Counted from the first letter of the stretch, positions 1-5,906 are shown. The stretch is DNA of 6,106 bases from Promethearchaeota archaeon (GCA_019057355.1 DXJM01000159.1:1-6106), one strand, 5' to 3'. Made by a program: numbers and translations. The notes: a model not told the origin generated them from the letters alone.

Positions 1-14
1 TATATATATTATAT
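1..14 (+). promoter_or_regulatory. Candidate TATA box for the TRM9-like gene
   Basis: An alternating T/A stretch opens the window. Archaeal transcription usually starts about 26 bases after the centre of the TATA box, which would place the start near position 33. That lies after the ATG at 27 and before the ATG at 60, so it favours the second ATG as the true start. Evidence is weak because the background is AT-rich and the window edge cuts off any upstream BRE. Confidence 0.35.
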
Positions 15-59
15 CCTAATAAATAAATGTCTAAATGTCTAATCAAATTACACATATTT

Positions 60-797
60 ATGAATAACTACTATTACGATAAAATCGCTGATGATTATCA
101 TCAAAAAAGAAAATATCAATGGCGTCCATTAGAATCTTATTTTGAAAATATCCTTTTACAAAAAAAAGATTTTCAAGGTATTAATTTAGATATTGGATGC
201 GCAAATGGTAGGAATTTTAAATTATTCAAAAACGAATCCAATGTGCTGGTTGGAATTGACAATTCATTTGAATTTTTAAAAATTGCTATAGAAAATCTAC
301 ATGACATTAGCATTTATCCTAAAAATATGACTCAGCACATCCACCTCGTCCTTGCAAATATGTTAAATTTACCCATAAGACCTCATTTTGTTAATAATAT
401 TTTTTCTATTGCGGCAATACATCATTTAGAGAGCAGGAATGAGAGAAAGAGAGCAATATCGCAAATGACAATCATTCTGAAAAAAAATGGGCATTTATTA
501 ATCACCGTATGGCGCAAGTATCAAAAGAAATACAAAAACTTCTTTATATCCGATAAGATAAAACGCGTTCTTTCCCCTTGTTATTCAAAAATGCAAAAGG
601 AAAAGGGTTTAAAATTTCATGGAGATAAATTCGTTCCTTGGATAATATCTAAAAAATCAGAGACTCATGTTCGATTTTATCATTTTTTCTCTAAAAGAGA
701 ACTAAAAAAACTCTTATCATGTTTTGAAATTATTGATTTGAGCATAATGGGAGGCTCTTTTGGAAAAGATAATTTTTTTGTACTTACAAGGAGTTAA
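60..797 (+). CDS. trm9: TRM9/ALKBH8-like SAM-dependent tRNA wobble-uridine methyltransferase
   Basis: Class I SAM methyltransferase of 245 residues, close to the usual TRM9 size. In eukaryotes TRM9/ALKBH8, activated by Trm112, methyl-esterifies cm5U34 to mcm5U34 in tRNA anticodons; a related cytoplasmic role is inferred here. Numbering from the ATG at 27, the family opening YYYDKIADDYH is at residues 15-25, motif I LDIGCANGRN at 54-63, the ribose-binding acidic residue in GIDNS at D78, and the characteristic SIAAIHHLESR at 127-137 followed by VW at 161-162. The C-terminal VPW (203-205) and RFYHFFSKRELKKL (216-229) match the TRM9/ALKBH8 signature. The motif II position usually holding Asp is Asn111. 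The start at 60 is preferred because homology begins there and the TATA box at 1-14 fits it; the ATG at 27 would add 11 residues. No Trm112 gene is visible nearby. The gene converges on the next with a 5-bp gap. Confidence 0.85.
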   Translation: MNNYYYDKIADDYHQKRKYQWRPLESYFENILLQKKDFQGINLDIGCANGRNFKLFKNESNVLVGIDNSFEFLKIAIENLHDISIYPKNMTQHIHLVLANMLNLPIRPHFVNNIFSIAAIHHLESRNERKRAISQMTIILKKNGHLLITVWRKYQKKYKNFFISDKIKRVLSPCYSKMQKEKGLKFHGDKFVPWIISKKSETHVRFYHFFSKRELKKLLSCFEIIDLSIMGGSFGKDNFFVLTRS

Positions 798-802
798 AAA
801 CA

Positions 803-1294
803 TTAATGACATTCAATGGATTTAAATGCCTCCAAGATATATGGCTCGAACCCTTTATAATGCTCTTCAATTATTCCCGCATTCAAATTGAAAATTTTCT
901 TGGAATAATCACAATAAAAAATTCCATGAATTGAATGTTCTTCATAATGAGTGGTCTTTATCAATTTTCTCCTTTTACCAAACCAAACCGTATAATTATG
1001 GCTATTTAACCAATCATTTTTTTTCTTAATCAATGCTACTTGAATTCCCGTGTACATGTCTATATTTCTCTGGACTTCTTTTGGATGATAAAAATCATTC
1101 ATCTCTTTACTTGTCCAATTTATTTCCATTTGAGCAAGGGAACCCCAATTTTCGTCATAAATATTTTCAGATTCCAAAATGATCGAACCATTCTCGTTAT
1201 CTCCTGAGGCCTCTACCTCTTTAAACCAAATGGGCATTAGGTTTATTGTAATGTTAAAAACCACGTGCTTATAAATGTAAGTTGTTTTTTCCAT
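803..1294 (-). CDS. Uncharacterised 163-residue protein, possibly PsbP/Mog1-like fold
   Basis: Not recognised with confidence. The protein is soluble, with no signal peptide or membrane segment. It is rich in aromatic residues and predicted beta strands: an N-terminal FNITINLMPIWF (13-24), MEINW (56-60), HGIFYCDYSKKIFNL (123-137) and a final helix ending ILEAFKSIECH (153-163). A strand-rich core, a Cys-containing central strand and a closing helix ending in a 'SF.CH'-like tail resemble small archaeal proteins of the PsbP/Mog1-like type, but this comparison is from memory and tentative. The start is supported by a TATA-like sequence at 1324-1331 that predicts a leader of only a few bases. The stop lies 5 bp from the stop of the convergent methyltransferase gene, so the two transcripts probably overlap at their 3' ends. 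Function unknown. Confidence 0.75.
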   Translation of the reverse strand: MEKTTYIYKHVVFNITINLMPIWFKEVEASGDNENGSIILESENIYDENWGSLAQMEINWTSKEMNDFYHPKEVQRNIDMYTGIQVALIKKKNDWLNSHNYTVWFGKRRKLIKTTHYEEHSIHGIFYCDYSKKIFNLNAGIIEEHYKGFEPYILEAFKSIECH

Positions 1295-1323
1295 TTCCTT
1301 GTAAAAAAAAGTGTGATTAAAAT

Positions 1324-1331
1324 AAATATAA
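1324..1331 (-). promoter_or_regulatory. Candidate TATA box for the 163-residue protein gene
   Basis: Reads TTATATTT on the minus strand. Its centre is about 33 nt upstream of the ATG at 1294, predicting a transcription start near 1301 and a leader of about 7 nt. The 124-bp gap (1295-1418) otherwise holds only AT-rich sequence and the inverted repeat annotated separately. Confidence 0.4.
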
Positions 1332-1390
1332 TAAAGATAATAATTGTTAATAAAATTTTATATTAAATAATCATGAGAATGAATATCTCA

Positions 1391-1407
1391 AATTATTTAA
1401 AATAATT
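1391..1407 (-). terminator. AT-only 8-bp inverted repeat downstream of the eL13-like gene
   Basis: AATTATTT, one base, then AAATAATT form a perfect 8-bp inverted repeat beginning 12 nt after the stop of the minus-strand eL13-like gene. A second short repeat, TGAGA...TCTCA, lies just beyond it around 1374-1390. The position suits a transcript 3' end. The stem has no G-C pair and is nearly loopless, so a U-rich release region or chance in AT-rich DNA are both possible. Confidence 0.25.
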
Positions 1408-1418
1408 AGTTAGACTGG

Positions 1419-2072
1419 TTATTGTTTTAATATTTGTTCTGCTTCTTTAATCCACGTAGACATTCTCACAGCAGATGCTCCTTTAATAAGATTTGCCAAT
1501 TCTTCGGGATTTTTTTTAACTAATTCTTCAAGAGTGTTCACACCAATGCTCTCAAGTTTTTTCGCAGTTGTAAAGCCAAGTCCGGTAAGAACTGTTAAGG
1601 AAGTGCCCCCTTTCGTATCCTTTTTATCACTTGTTTTTAATGAAGGTTGCTGAGCTTCTTTAATATCAATCTTTATATCTTCTTTTTTCAATTTTTTAAC
1701 TTCTTCAGTTTTAGCTATCGGTTCTTTAGGTTTTAATGTGATCTTTTTCTTTTGTATGGCTTGAGTTGTTGGCTTTTTCCTTTTCTTTTTAGGTGGTTCA
1801 GGTTTGAAGGACCTTTTCTTTTTCTCTTTTTTCACAAAAGGCTTTTTTTTTTCAGTCTTTTTTTCCAAACCTTTTAGAGATTTTAATTTTTCAACATTTA
1901 AATCGTGTGTTGATTTTCTTAAATAATCGATTTTAATGTTTAAATCTTTTAAAAGCTGTATTGATTTTCCCGCTCGTTTAATTTCGGTAAGGGAAAAACC
2001 ATTTCCTTCTCTTAATGAATAATTATTTAATTTTGAAGGTGATTTTACTCTTGCTATAGGTTTTATTTCCAT
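1419..2072 (-). CDS. rpl13e: eL13 (L13e)-like ribosomal protein with Lys-rich linker and C-terminal helix-hairpin-helix domain
   Basis: The first 68 residues resemble eL13, a large-subunit ribosomal protein of eukaryotes and some archaea: REGNGFSLTEIKRAG (21-35) and the hallmark RKSTHDLNVEKLKSLKG (52-68). Residues about 69-157 form a very basic, low-complexity arm with many KKK runs and interspersed Pro, likely disordered and RNA-binding. Residues about 158-217 form a helix-hairpin-helix-type domain: LTGLGFTTAKKLESIGVNTLEELVKK (162-187) continues into the ELANLI segment, a nucleic-acid-binding fold seen in DNA repair and polymerase proteins. Minimal archaeal eL13 is only around 80 residues, so this one is much extended. 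It probably acts at the ribosome surface; whether the HhH domain binds rRNA, tRNA or DNA cannot be told. The gene appears monocistronic, with a TATA-like box at 2104-2114 and 116 bp separating it from the upstream gene. An A10 run in the coding strand (1852-1843) encodes part of the Lys tract. Confidence 0.85.
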   Translation of the reverse strand: MEIKPIARVKSPSKLNNYSLREGNGFSLTEIKRAGKSIQLLKDLNIKIDYLRKSTHDLNVEKLKSLKGLEKKTEKKKPFVKKEKKKRSFKPEPPKKKRKKPTTQAIQKKKITLKPKEPIAKTEEVKKLKKEDIKIDIKEAQQPSLKTSDKKDTKGGTSLTVLTGLGFTTAKKLESIGVNTLEELVKKNPEELANLIKGASAVRMSTWIKEAEQILKQ

Positions 2073-2103
2073 GATACATGCTCGTAGTAAATAGTTATTT
2101 CTT

Positions 2104-2114
2104 CTATATTAAAG
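2104..2114 (-). promoter_or_regulatory. Candidate TATA box for the eL13-like gene
   Basis: CTTTAATATAG on the minus strand, centred about 37 nt upstream of the ATG at 2072, predicts a leader of roughly 11 nt. No clear Shine-Dalgarno sequence lies before the start. An ATG seven bases upstream is out of frame. Confidence 0.35.
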
Positions 2115-2188
2115 AACAATAGATAATTTTTATTATTTTCGATTTAAATAGAAGATTTCTCTTTCTTCACTCAAAGATAGCGGTAACA

Positions 2189-2842
2189 TCAGAAAGAAAT
2201 GAGGTCCAATTCCTTTAATTTTTTTAATATCGAATAAGTCTCTTCTTTACTATATTCCATTCTTTTAGAAATCTCATGAGGAGAATTGCTCCCGTTACAC
2301 AAGTTTGCTATTTTATAACCTAATTCATCAATTAATCCCATCGAATAAATCTTATCCAATACGGAATGCACGACCAAAATTTTTGGGAAAACTTCAGCTA
2401 TCTTCCCCCCGATGGTTAAATTTTCCAAGTCTGCAATCATTGATTGAAACGTGCTTTTATTTGATGTTGATCTAAATAATTTCAAGTCTGATTGATGTTT
2501 TTTCCAAAATCGCGTGGCTATTTTTCGCATGACGTTCTTTAGTATGGTAATATCATCATCATTATCCGAGAGGCTGCAAAATAAAATTTTTGAATCAGGA
2601 TGGAAAAGAATCAATATAATTGTTTTTTCTGCTTCAACAATCCTTATCATTTCTTCAACTTTCTGTTTTTTTAATAATGCTTGTTGGATCTTGTCAATTA
2701 TGCTATCGATCACTTTAAAAAATCCCGGAAATAAATCTGAATCAATCGACTTATCTTGAAATTCCCTAAAAGTGGATTCAAGAATCGCAATTCCATCATT
2801 AGCATCGATAAGATATACTTTATAAATCAAGATTTCATGCAT
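2189..2842 (-). CDS. Longin-like domain protein with C-terminal winged-helix domain
   Basis: A 217-residue protein with no membrane segment. Residues 1-138 show the longin order of elements: a strand pair at 3-24 (ILIYKVYLIDANDGIAILES), a long helix (40-57, FPGFFKVIDSIIDKIQQA), three strands (65-91, including ILILFHPDSKILFCSL) and a helix (98-118, ILKNVMRKIATRFWKKH). Longin domains in eukaryotes serve vesicle trafficking and small-GTPase regulation, and they are expanded in Asgard archaea. Residues about 165-217 look like a winged helix-turn-helix: a helix (170-183, LIDELGYKIANLCN), then SPHEISKRMEYSKEETYSILKKL (187-209) and the closing LDLISF. That module could bind DNA, or mediate protein contacts as winged helices do in ESCRT-II. 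The domain calls are from secondary-structure pattern, not alignment. The gene is divergent from the transglutaminase-like gene and has a TATA-like element about 30 nt upstream of its start. No recognisable terminator follows it. Confidence 0.75.
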   Translation of the reverse strand: MHEILIYKVYLIDANDGIAILESTFREFQDKSIDSDLFPGFFKVIDSIIDKIQQALLKKQKVEEMIRIVEAEKTIILILFHPDSKILFCSLSDNDDDITILKNVMRKIATRFWKKHQSDLKLFRSTSNKSTFQSMIADLENLTIGGKIAEVFPKILVVHSVLDKIYSMGLIDELGYKIANLCNGSNSPHEISKRMEYSKEETYSILKKLKELDLISF

Positions 2843-2868
2843 TTCTTTTTTAATTACAATAATGATCT

Positions 2869-2876
2869 AATAAAAA
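2869..2876 (-). promoter_or_regulatory. Candidate TATA box for the longin-wHTH gene
   Basis: TTTTTATT on the minus strand, centred about 30 nt upstream of the ATG at 2842. This fits a leaderless or nearly leaderless transcript; no ribosome-binding site is visible before the start. Confidence 0.35.
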
Positions 2877-2887
2877 TACTCCCTTAA

Positions 2888-2927
2888 GAATGATAAACAT
2901 AAAAATTAAAAACAAAAATTATCATTC
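2888..2927. repeat. Perfect 9-bp inverted repeat in the divergent promoter region
   Basis: GAATGATAA (2888-2896) is repeated exactly in inverted orientation as TTATCATTC (2919-2927), separated by 22 bp that are almost entirely A and T. The pair sits between the leftward TATA-like element (2869-2876) and the rightward one (2931-2938), where an operator for both genes would be expected. The centre-to-centre spacing of 31 bp is about three helical turns, so both arms would face the same side of the DNA. A regulator is not identified. Confidence 0.45.
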
Positions 2928-2930
2928 ATA

Positions 2931-2938
2931 TTATAATC
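2931..2938 (+). promoter_or_regulatory. Candidate TATA box for the transglutaminase-like gene
   Basis: TTATAATC is centred about 28 nt upstream of the ATG at 2962, predicting an almost leaderless mRNA. A weak AGGA at 2953-2956 precedes the start by 5 nt and could act as a ribosome-binding site if the transcript starts earlier. Confidence 0.35.
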
Positions 2939-2961
2939 ATATTTAAAGATGTAGGATTTGA

Positions 2962-4218
2962 ATGATGATAATTAAACTGAAATATATTAGTCTCGCTTTG
3001 ATGACATATTTAATCTTATTTTCAATTTTTTTCATGCCTATAATTCAAATCGCGACATTTGAGAAATCCAGTCCGATTTATTCCTTAAAAACGTCTGGAG
3101 AAGGTGTTTCTAACTATACGATTACTCAAAGTGTTACTTACGACGTTCAAGTAAATTTATCACTCTCAGCTACTAGTGGTCGAGTATACTTCAGGCATCC
3201 GAGATTTGATGACTTACAACCTGGTTCAAGTTCATCACAATATTCTGGTCCTTTTCAACAAAGTCAGTTGATCTATAGCAAGATAATAGGGAGTCAAGAT
3301 CCTCCCGCAGTCATTCAAGATGACTATGGAAATACTTTTGATTTATTTAATGATACTTCAGGTAGTATCTCAATCACATTCGATCAGAGATATAATATTA
3401 CATTAAATGAGGTGAATTATGGAGACCTTTCAAGCTTGCCAATTACCATGAATGATTATAACGTTTCAGATGACATGTTCTTATATTTTTGTAATCAATC
3501 AGATTCAGAGGTATATCAAACAGATAATTCAATTTTAATAGATAAATCCAATGAAATTGCTGGTTCACACCCTAATCCTTTTGACAAAGCTAAAGCAATC
3601 ATTAATTATGTGAGTAGCCACATTCACTATACATTATTGGGAGGAGATGAAAAAGGAGCATTATGGGCAGAAGTAAATCGAACTGGGGATTGTTCAGAAT
3701 ATTCTTCCTTGATGATAACGTTATTAAGAATTCAAGGTATACCTGCTCGAAAGGCTGGTGGATTCATGATAGTTCAGGATATAGGATATAGGCCTTATAA
3801 AGGGCAATCATGGACTTTCTCATTTAATCAACTGTTAGCCCATGCTTGGGTCGAATATTACATTCCTACTATAGGATGGATACAATGTGAACCTCAGATT
3901 CCAAGTACAATTAAGACGAGTAGTTTTCTTCGATTTACTCAAACTCTTGGTGCTTGGTTTCCATTTCCCTATTATGATTTTGTTATGAGTTTACAATATT
4001 ATAATTTAAGTGAATATAATATTCTATTTACAGCTTTAACTTCGGGGCTTGATTACGATTATTCCATAACCATAACTGTCACTGATACAAATTTACTTCC
4101 CCTTCCTGATTGGTTAACGTTAATTATCATAATAAGTATTATTGGAGTACTCATCGTGAGTTCTATAATTGTCGTGCGAACAATAATCAAAAAGAGAAAG
4201 TATCGAAGCGAATGGTAA
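2962..4218 (+). CDS. Membrane-anchored extracytoplasmic transglutaminase-like (papain-like fold) protein
   Basis: A 418-residue protein with a hydrophobic N-terminal segment (about 8-31), a large polar region, and a C-terminal membrane helix (about 384-407) followed by the basic tail KKRKYRSEW. This implies the bulk of the protein lies outside the cell. Residues about 200-315 form a transglutaminase-like core: TGDCSEYSSLMITLLRIQGIPARKAGGF (241-268) carries the nucleophile Cys244 and LAHAWVEYY (292-300) the catalytic His294. GWIQCEP (305-311) aligns with the usual GW.p.DPT, so the third triad residue is Glu310 instead of Asp. Such proteins act as proteases, transglutaminases or peptide-bond-modifying enzymes; the substrate is unknown. 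Residues about 35-195 are probably beta-rich and carry most of the eight N-X-S/T sequons (N51, N65, N130, N145, N167, N178, N239, N348), consistent with surface glycosylation. The second codon is also ATG, so the start could be 3 bases later. A T-rich tract follows the stop. Confidence 0.85.
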   Translation: MMIIKLKYISLALMTYLILFSIFFMPIIQIATFEKSSPIYSLKTSGEGVSNYTITQSVTYDVQVNLSLSATSGRVYFRHPRFDDLQPGSSSSQYSGPFQQSQLIYSKIIGSQDPPAVIQDDYGNTFDLFNDTSGSISITFDQRYNITLNEVNYGDLSSLPITMNDYNVSDDMFLYFCNQSDSEVYQTDNSILIDKSNEIAGSHPNPFDKAKAIINYVSSHIHYTLLGGDEKGALWAEVNRTGDCSEYSSLMITLLRIQGIPARKAGGFMIVQDIGYRPYKGQSWTFSFNQLLAHAWVEYYIPTIGWIQCEPQIPSTIKTSSFLRFTQTLGAWFPFPYYDFVMSLQYYNLSEYNILFTALTSGLDYDYSITITVTDTNLLPLPDWLTLIIIISIIGVLIVSSIIVVRTIIKKRKYRSEW

Positions 4219-4248
4219 TTTTTATATTTTTTTCTTTCTTTCCTCTTG
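4219..4248 (+). terminator. T-rich terminator of the transglutaminase-like gene
   Basis: Immediately after the stop codon, 22 of 30 bases are T, including a run of seven (4227-4233), with no stem-loop needed. Archaeal RNA polymerase terminates at such oligo-T tracts. The tract lies in the 46-bp gap between convergent genes and is T-rich only on the plus strand, so it would serve the rightward gene only. Confidence 0.6.
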
Positions 4249-4264
4249 TATTGTTGAATTGATT

Positions 4265-5683
4265 TTAAAGATACGTATTCATTAGTTCAATTAGGTTTGA
4301 ACTGAAATCGGGGAGAAACGTCTCAATTCTTTCGATTCCAGAATCTTTTTCTATGAAAAGAAGCAAGTATAGATTGTACTTCCCGACGTGTATTTTTTTA
4401 AAGACGATATTATGAGAATCATCAGTCATGCCCGTTGAGATGATAAAATCTTGTTTTAAGAGCTTAAATTCCTTAAACGTCTTGTAAAGCGTTTGAAAAT
4501 GGGGTGCGGAAATCTCAAAGACCTTATCTGATACTTTTTCTGATATATTAGAAAAGCTAGAAAGAATGATTCCATTATCATTGATGAGAAGAATTGCCCG
4601 TGCATTGATTTTGCTAGCTAAATTTTTCAATTGGTTTTCAAAAAGTTCTCGATTGGGACTTAATTGGGACAATCCGAAAGAATAGGCGGTAATTAGCGAA
4701 TAATGGTCAAAAATGGAGGTATTAAATACTTTTATGAAGAAATTCTCTGATTGCTTCTTGATATTATAAGTAGCCTCTTTAATAATGGTGTTTAACTGTT
4801 TTGAATCCTTAATGTCAGGATCATATTTATTAAAACAAATTACCACGGGAGGAAACTCATCTAATTGCCTTAATGAGTTAATGATATCCTTAAATAATTG
4901 TATCGAAACCTCTATTCGCTTAGTATCCTGAATGTCGATGACGTAAAAAATGAGATCAACGTTATACAAGTAAATCTTGCTATTTGTGAGGTATTTTTCT
5001 CTATATTGCTTCTGACCACCTAAATCCCAGATGGATATTTGAGAGTTTTGTTCCTCAAAAATGCGTTCATCGCTCCTTTCTACCCCTTTTGTGGGCAATA
5101 TTTTGATGATTTCAGAATATTTTTTTTTCACTCCTTTAAGAAAACTTGATTTTCCCGCTTTATCCAAGCCTGCCATAATGATTTTTAATTTTCTATTAGA
5201 AAAGAACGGATCTTTCAATTCACTGGTAAATTGGTTCAATTCTTCTCGTAAATCCTCCATGAATTTAAAGTATTTCTCATACTCCAAGGTTGACTGGACA
5301 TTCGATGCGGTTTTATCGAGGAGTATTCGCAGGTATTTCATATTAGAATAAAAAAAGCTGTTATTTCGTTCATCGATTAAAATGGTGATTGTAGCCGCTT
5401 TAGCTTGACCACGAGAATTTTCATCCGAAATCAAGAAAAAATAAGTTAACCCATTCAATCCAATATCTGGAAAGGGTAAAATGCCAAAATAATTTATACC
5501 ATCAATTGTTTCTCCATCTTGATAAATTGCATCTCCCATCAATAAACTAATAGTTTTCATTGCAATCAAGTGGCGCGACGCCTCGTCGATATCACTCGGC
5601 CAGTAGATGAGGGGTGTTGGACCTTCTTCGTCGAAGATCGATAATACTATGCTCTTGATTAAATCTTTTTTGTTTTCCGTCAT
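4265..5683 (-). CDS. Longin-like / Arf-Rag-like small GTPase / roadblock-like three-domain protein
   Basis: A 472-residue soluble protein with three parts. Residues 1-135 are longin-like: strands around IVLSIFDEEGPTPLIYWP (12-29), a helix (34-49), and strands NYFGILPF (64-71), LTYFFLIS (79-86) and ATITILID (97-104), then a long helix. Residues about 165-340 are a Ras-superfamily G domain with P-loop GLDKAGKS (172-179), switch I PTKGVE (197-202), WDLGGQ (219-224) with the catalytic-position Gln224, NKYD (285-288), and G5-like NTSIFD (321-326). The P-loop and WDLGGQ are Arf-like; TSIFD...YSLITAYS resembles Rag/Gtr. Residues about 345-472 show the roadblock/LC7 order: helix, ARAILLINDNGIILSS (361-376), helix (384-405), strands around IISTG (414-418), IVFKKI (426-431) and YNLYLLLFIEK (436-446), then a final helix. 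Longin and roadblock proteins commonly bind small GTPases, as in MglB-MglA and Ragulator-Rag, so this chain probably carries its own regulators. No lipid-anchor motif is evident. The gene has a strong TATA box at 5714-5721. Confidence 0.9.
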   Translation of the reverse strand: MTENKKDLIKSIVLSIFDEEGPTPLIYWPSDIDEASRHLIAMKTISLLMGDAIYQDGETIDGINYFGILPFPDIGLNGLTYFFLISDENSRGQAKAATITILIDERNNSFFYSNMKYLRILLDKTASNVQSTLEYEKYFKFMEDLREELNQFTSELKDPFFSNRKLKIIMAGLDKAGKSSFLKGVKKKYSEIIKILPTKGVERSDERIFEEQNSQISIWDLGGQKQYREKYLTNSKIYLYNVDLIFYVIDIQDTKRIEVSIQLFKDIINSLRQLDEFPPVVICFNKYDPDIKDSKQLNTIIKEATYNIKKQSENFFIKVFNTSIFDHYSLITAYSFGLSQLSPNRELFENQLKNLASKINARAILLINDNGIILSSFSNISEKVSDKVFEISAPHFQTLYKTFKEFKLLKQDFIISTGMTDDSHNIVFKKIHVGKYNLYLLLFIEKDSGIERIETFLPDFSSNLIELMNTYL

Positions 5684-5713
5684 GACAATATTGTAGCTTG
5701 CGATGATTAAAAA

Positions 5714-5721
5714 TTTATAAA
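5714..5721 (-). promoter_or_regulatory. TATA box for the longin-GTPase-roadblock gene
   Basis: TTTATAAA, close to the archaeal consensus and itself palindromic, is centred about 34 nt upstream of the ATG at 5683. It predicts a transcription start near 5692 and a leader of about 9 nt. It is the best-formed TATA box in the window. Confidence 0.55.
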
Positions 5722-5780
5722 GAGATAACTTTTATTTAGAAAATTTAAAAAATATGTCTATAATTATAATAGGAAATGAA

Positions 5781-5790
5781 TTTATATAAT
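5781..5790 (+). promoter_or_regulatory. Candidate TATA box for the rightward gene at the window end
   Basis: TTTATATAAT matches the archaeal TATA consensus well. It would start transcription near 5812, leaving an unusually long leader of about 95 nt before the ATG at 5907, unlike the short leaders inferred elsewhere. A weaker AT-rich element around 5823-5835 is an alternative. Confidence 0.35.
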
Positions 5791-5859
5791 TTTCTAATAA
5801 AAAACACTCGCATTACGGAATAATATTCATTATTTAGATTTTTGTGAAATTTTAAAAAA

Positions 5860-5887
5860 TTGGAGGACTCTAGCTTTTTTTCTCCAA
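5860..5887 (+). promoter_or_regulatory. Hairpin containing GGAGG upstream of the partial gene
   Basis: TTGGAGGA (5860-5867) can pair with TTCTCCAA (5880-5887): six Watson-Crick pairs, one G-U and one A-U, closing a 12-nt loop. The 5' arm contains GGAGG, a perfect anti-anti-Shine-Dalgarno sequence, but no usable start codon lies 5-12 nt after it. A T7 run follows at 5899-5905. It may be a leader structure affecting translation or early termination, or a terminator. The rest of 5684-5906 is AT-rich with no convincing gene; a short AATAAT/ATTATT repeat occurs at 5819-5834. Confidence 0.35.
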
Positions 5888-5906
5888 CCTTCAATTGATT
5901 TTTTTA

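Noticed and set aside
27..59. Upstream ATG extending the methyltransferase by 11 residues
   Set aside because: The extra residues show no family similarity and the TATA box at 1-14 predicts transcription starting after position 27. It cannot be fully excluded.
1295..1418. Possible RNA gene or CRISPR-like repeat in the intergenic AT-rich DNA
   Set aside because: No tRNA-like cloverleaf, GC-rich island or regularly spaced repeat is visible; only a short AT inverted repeat is present.
2514..2759. Open frame of 81 codons on the plus strand
   Set aside because: It lies wholly antisense to the longin-wHTH gene and has no promoter or family-like content; it is a shadow frame.
5061..5351. Open frame of 96 codons on the plus strand
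   Set aside because: It lies antisense to the P-loop and longin-linker region of the GTPase gene, whose motifs are unambiguous; its sequence resembles no family.
5754..5823. Short plus-strand frames of 11 and 15 codons starting at 5754 and 5776
   Set aside because: They are too short, overlap the best TATA box, and are expected by chance in AT-rich sequence.
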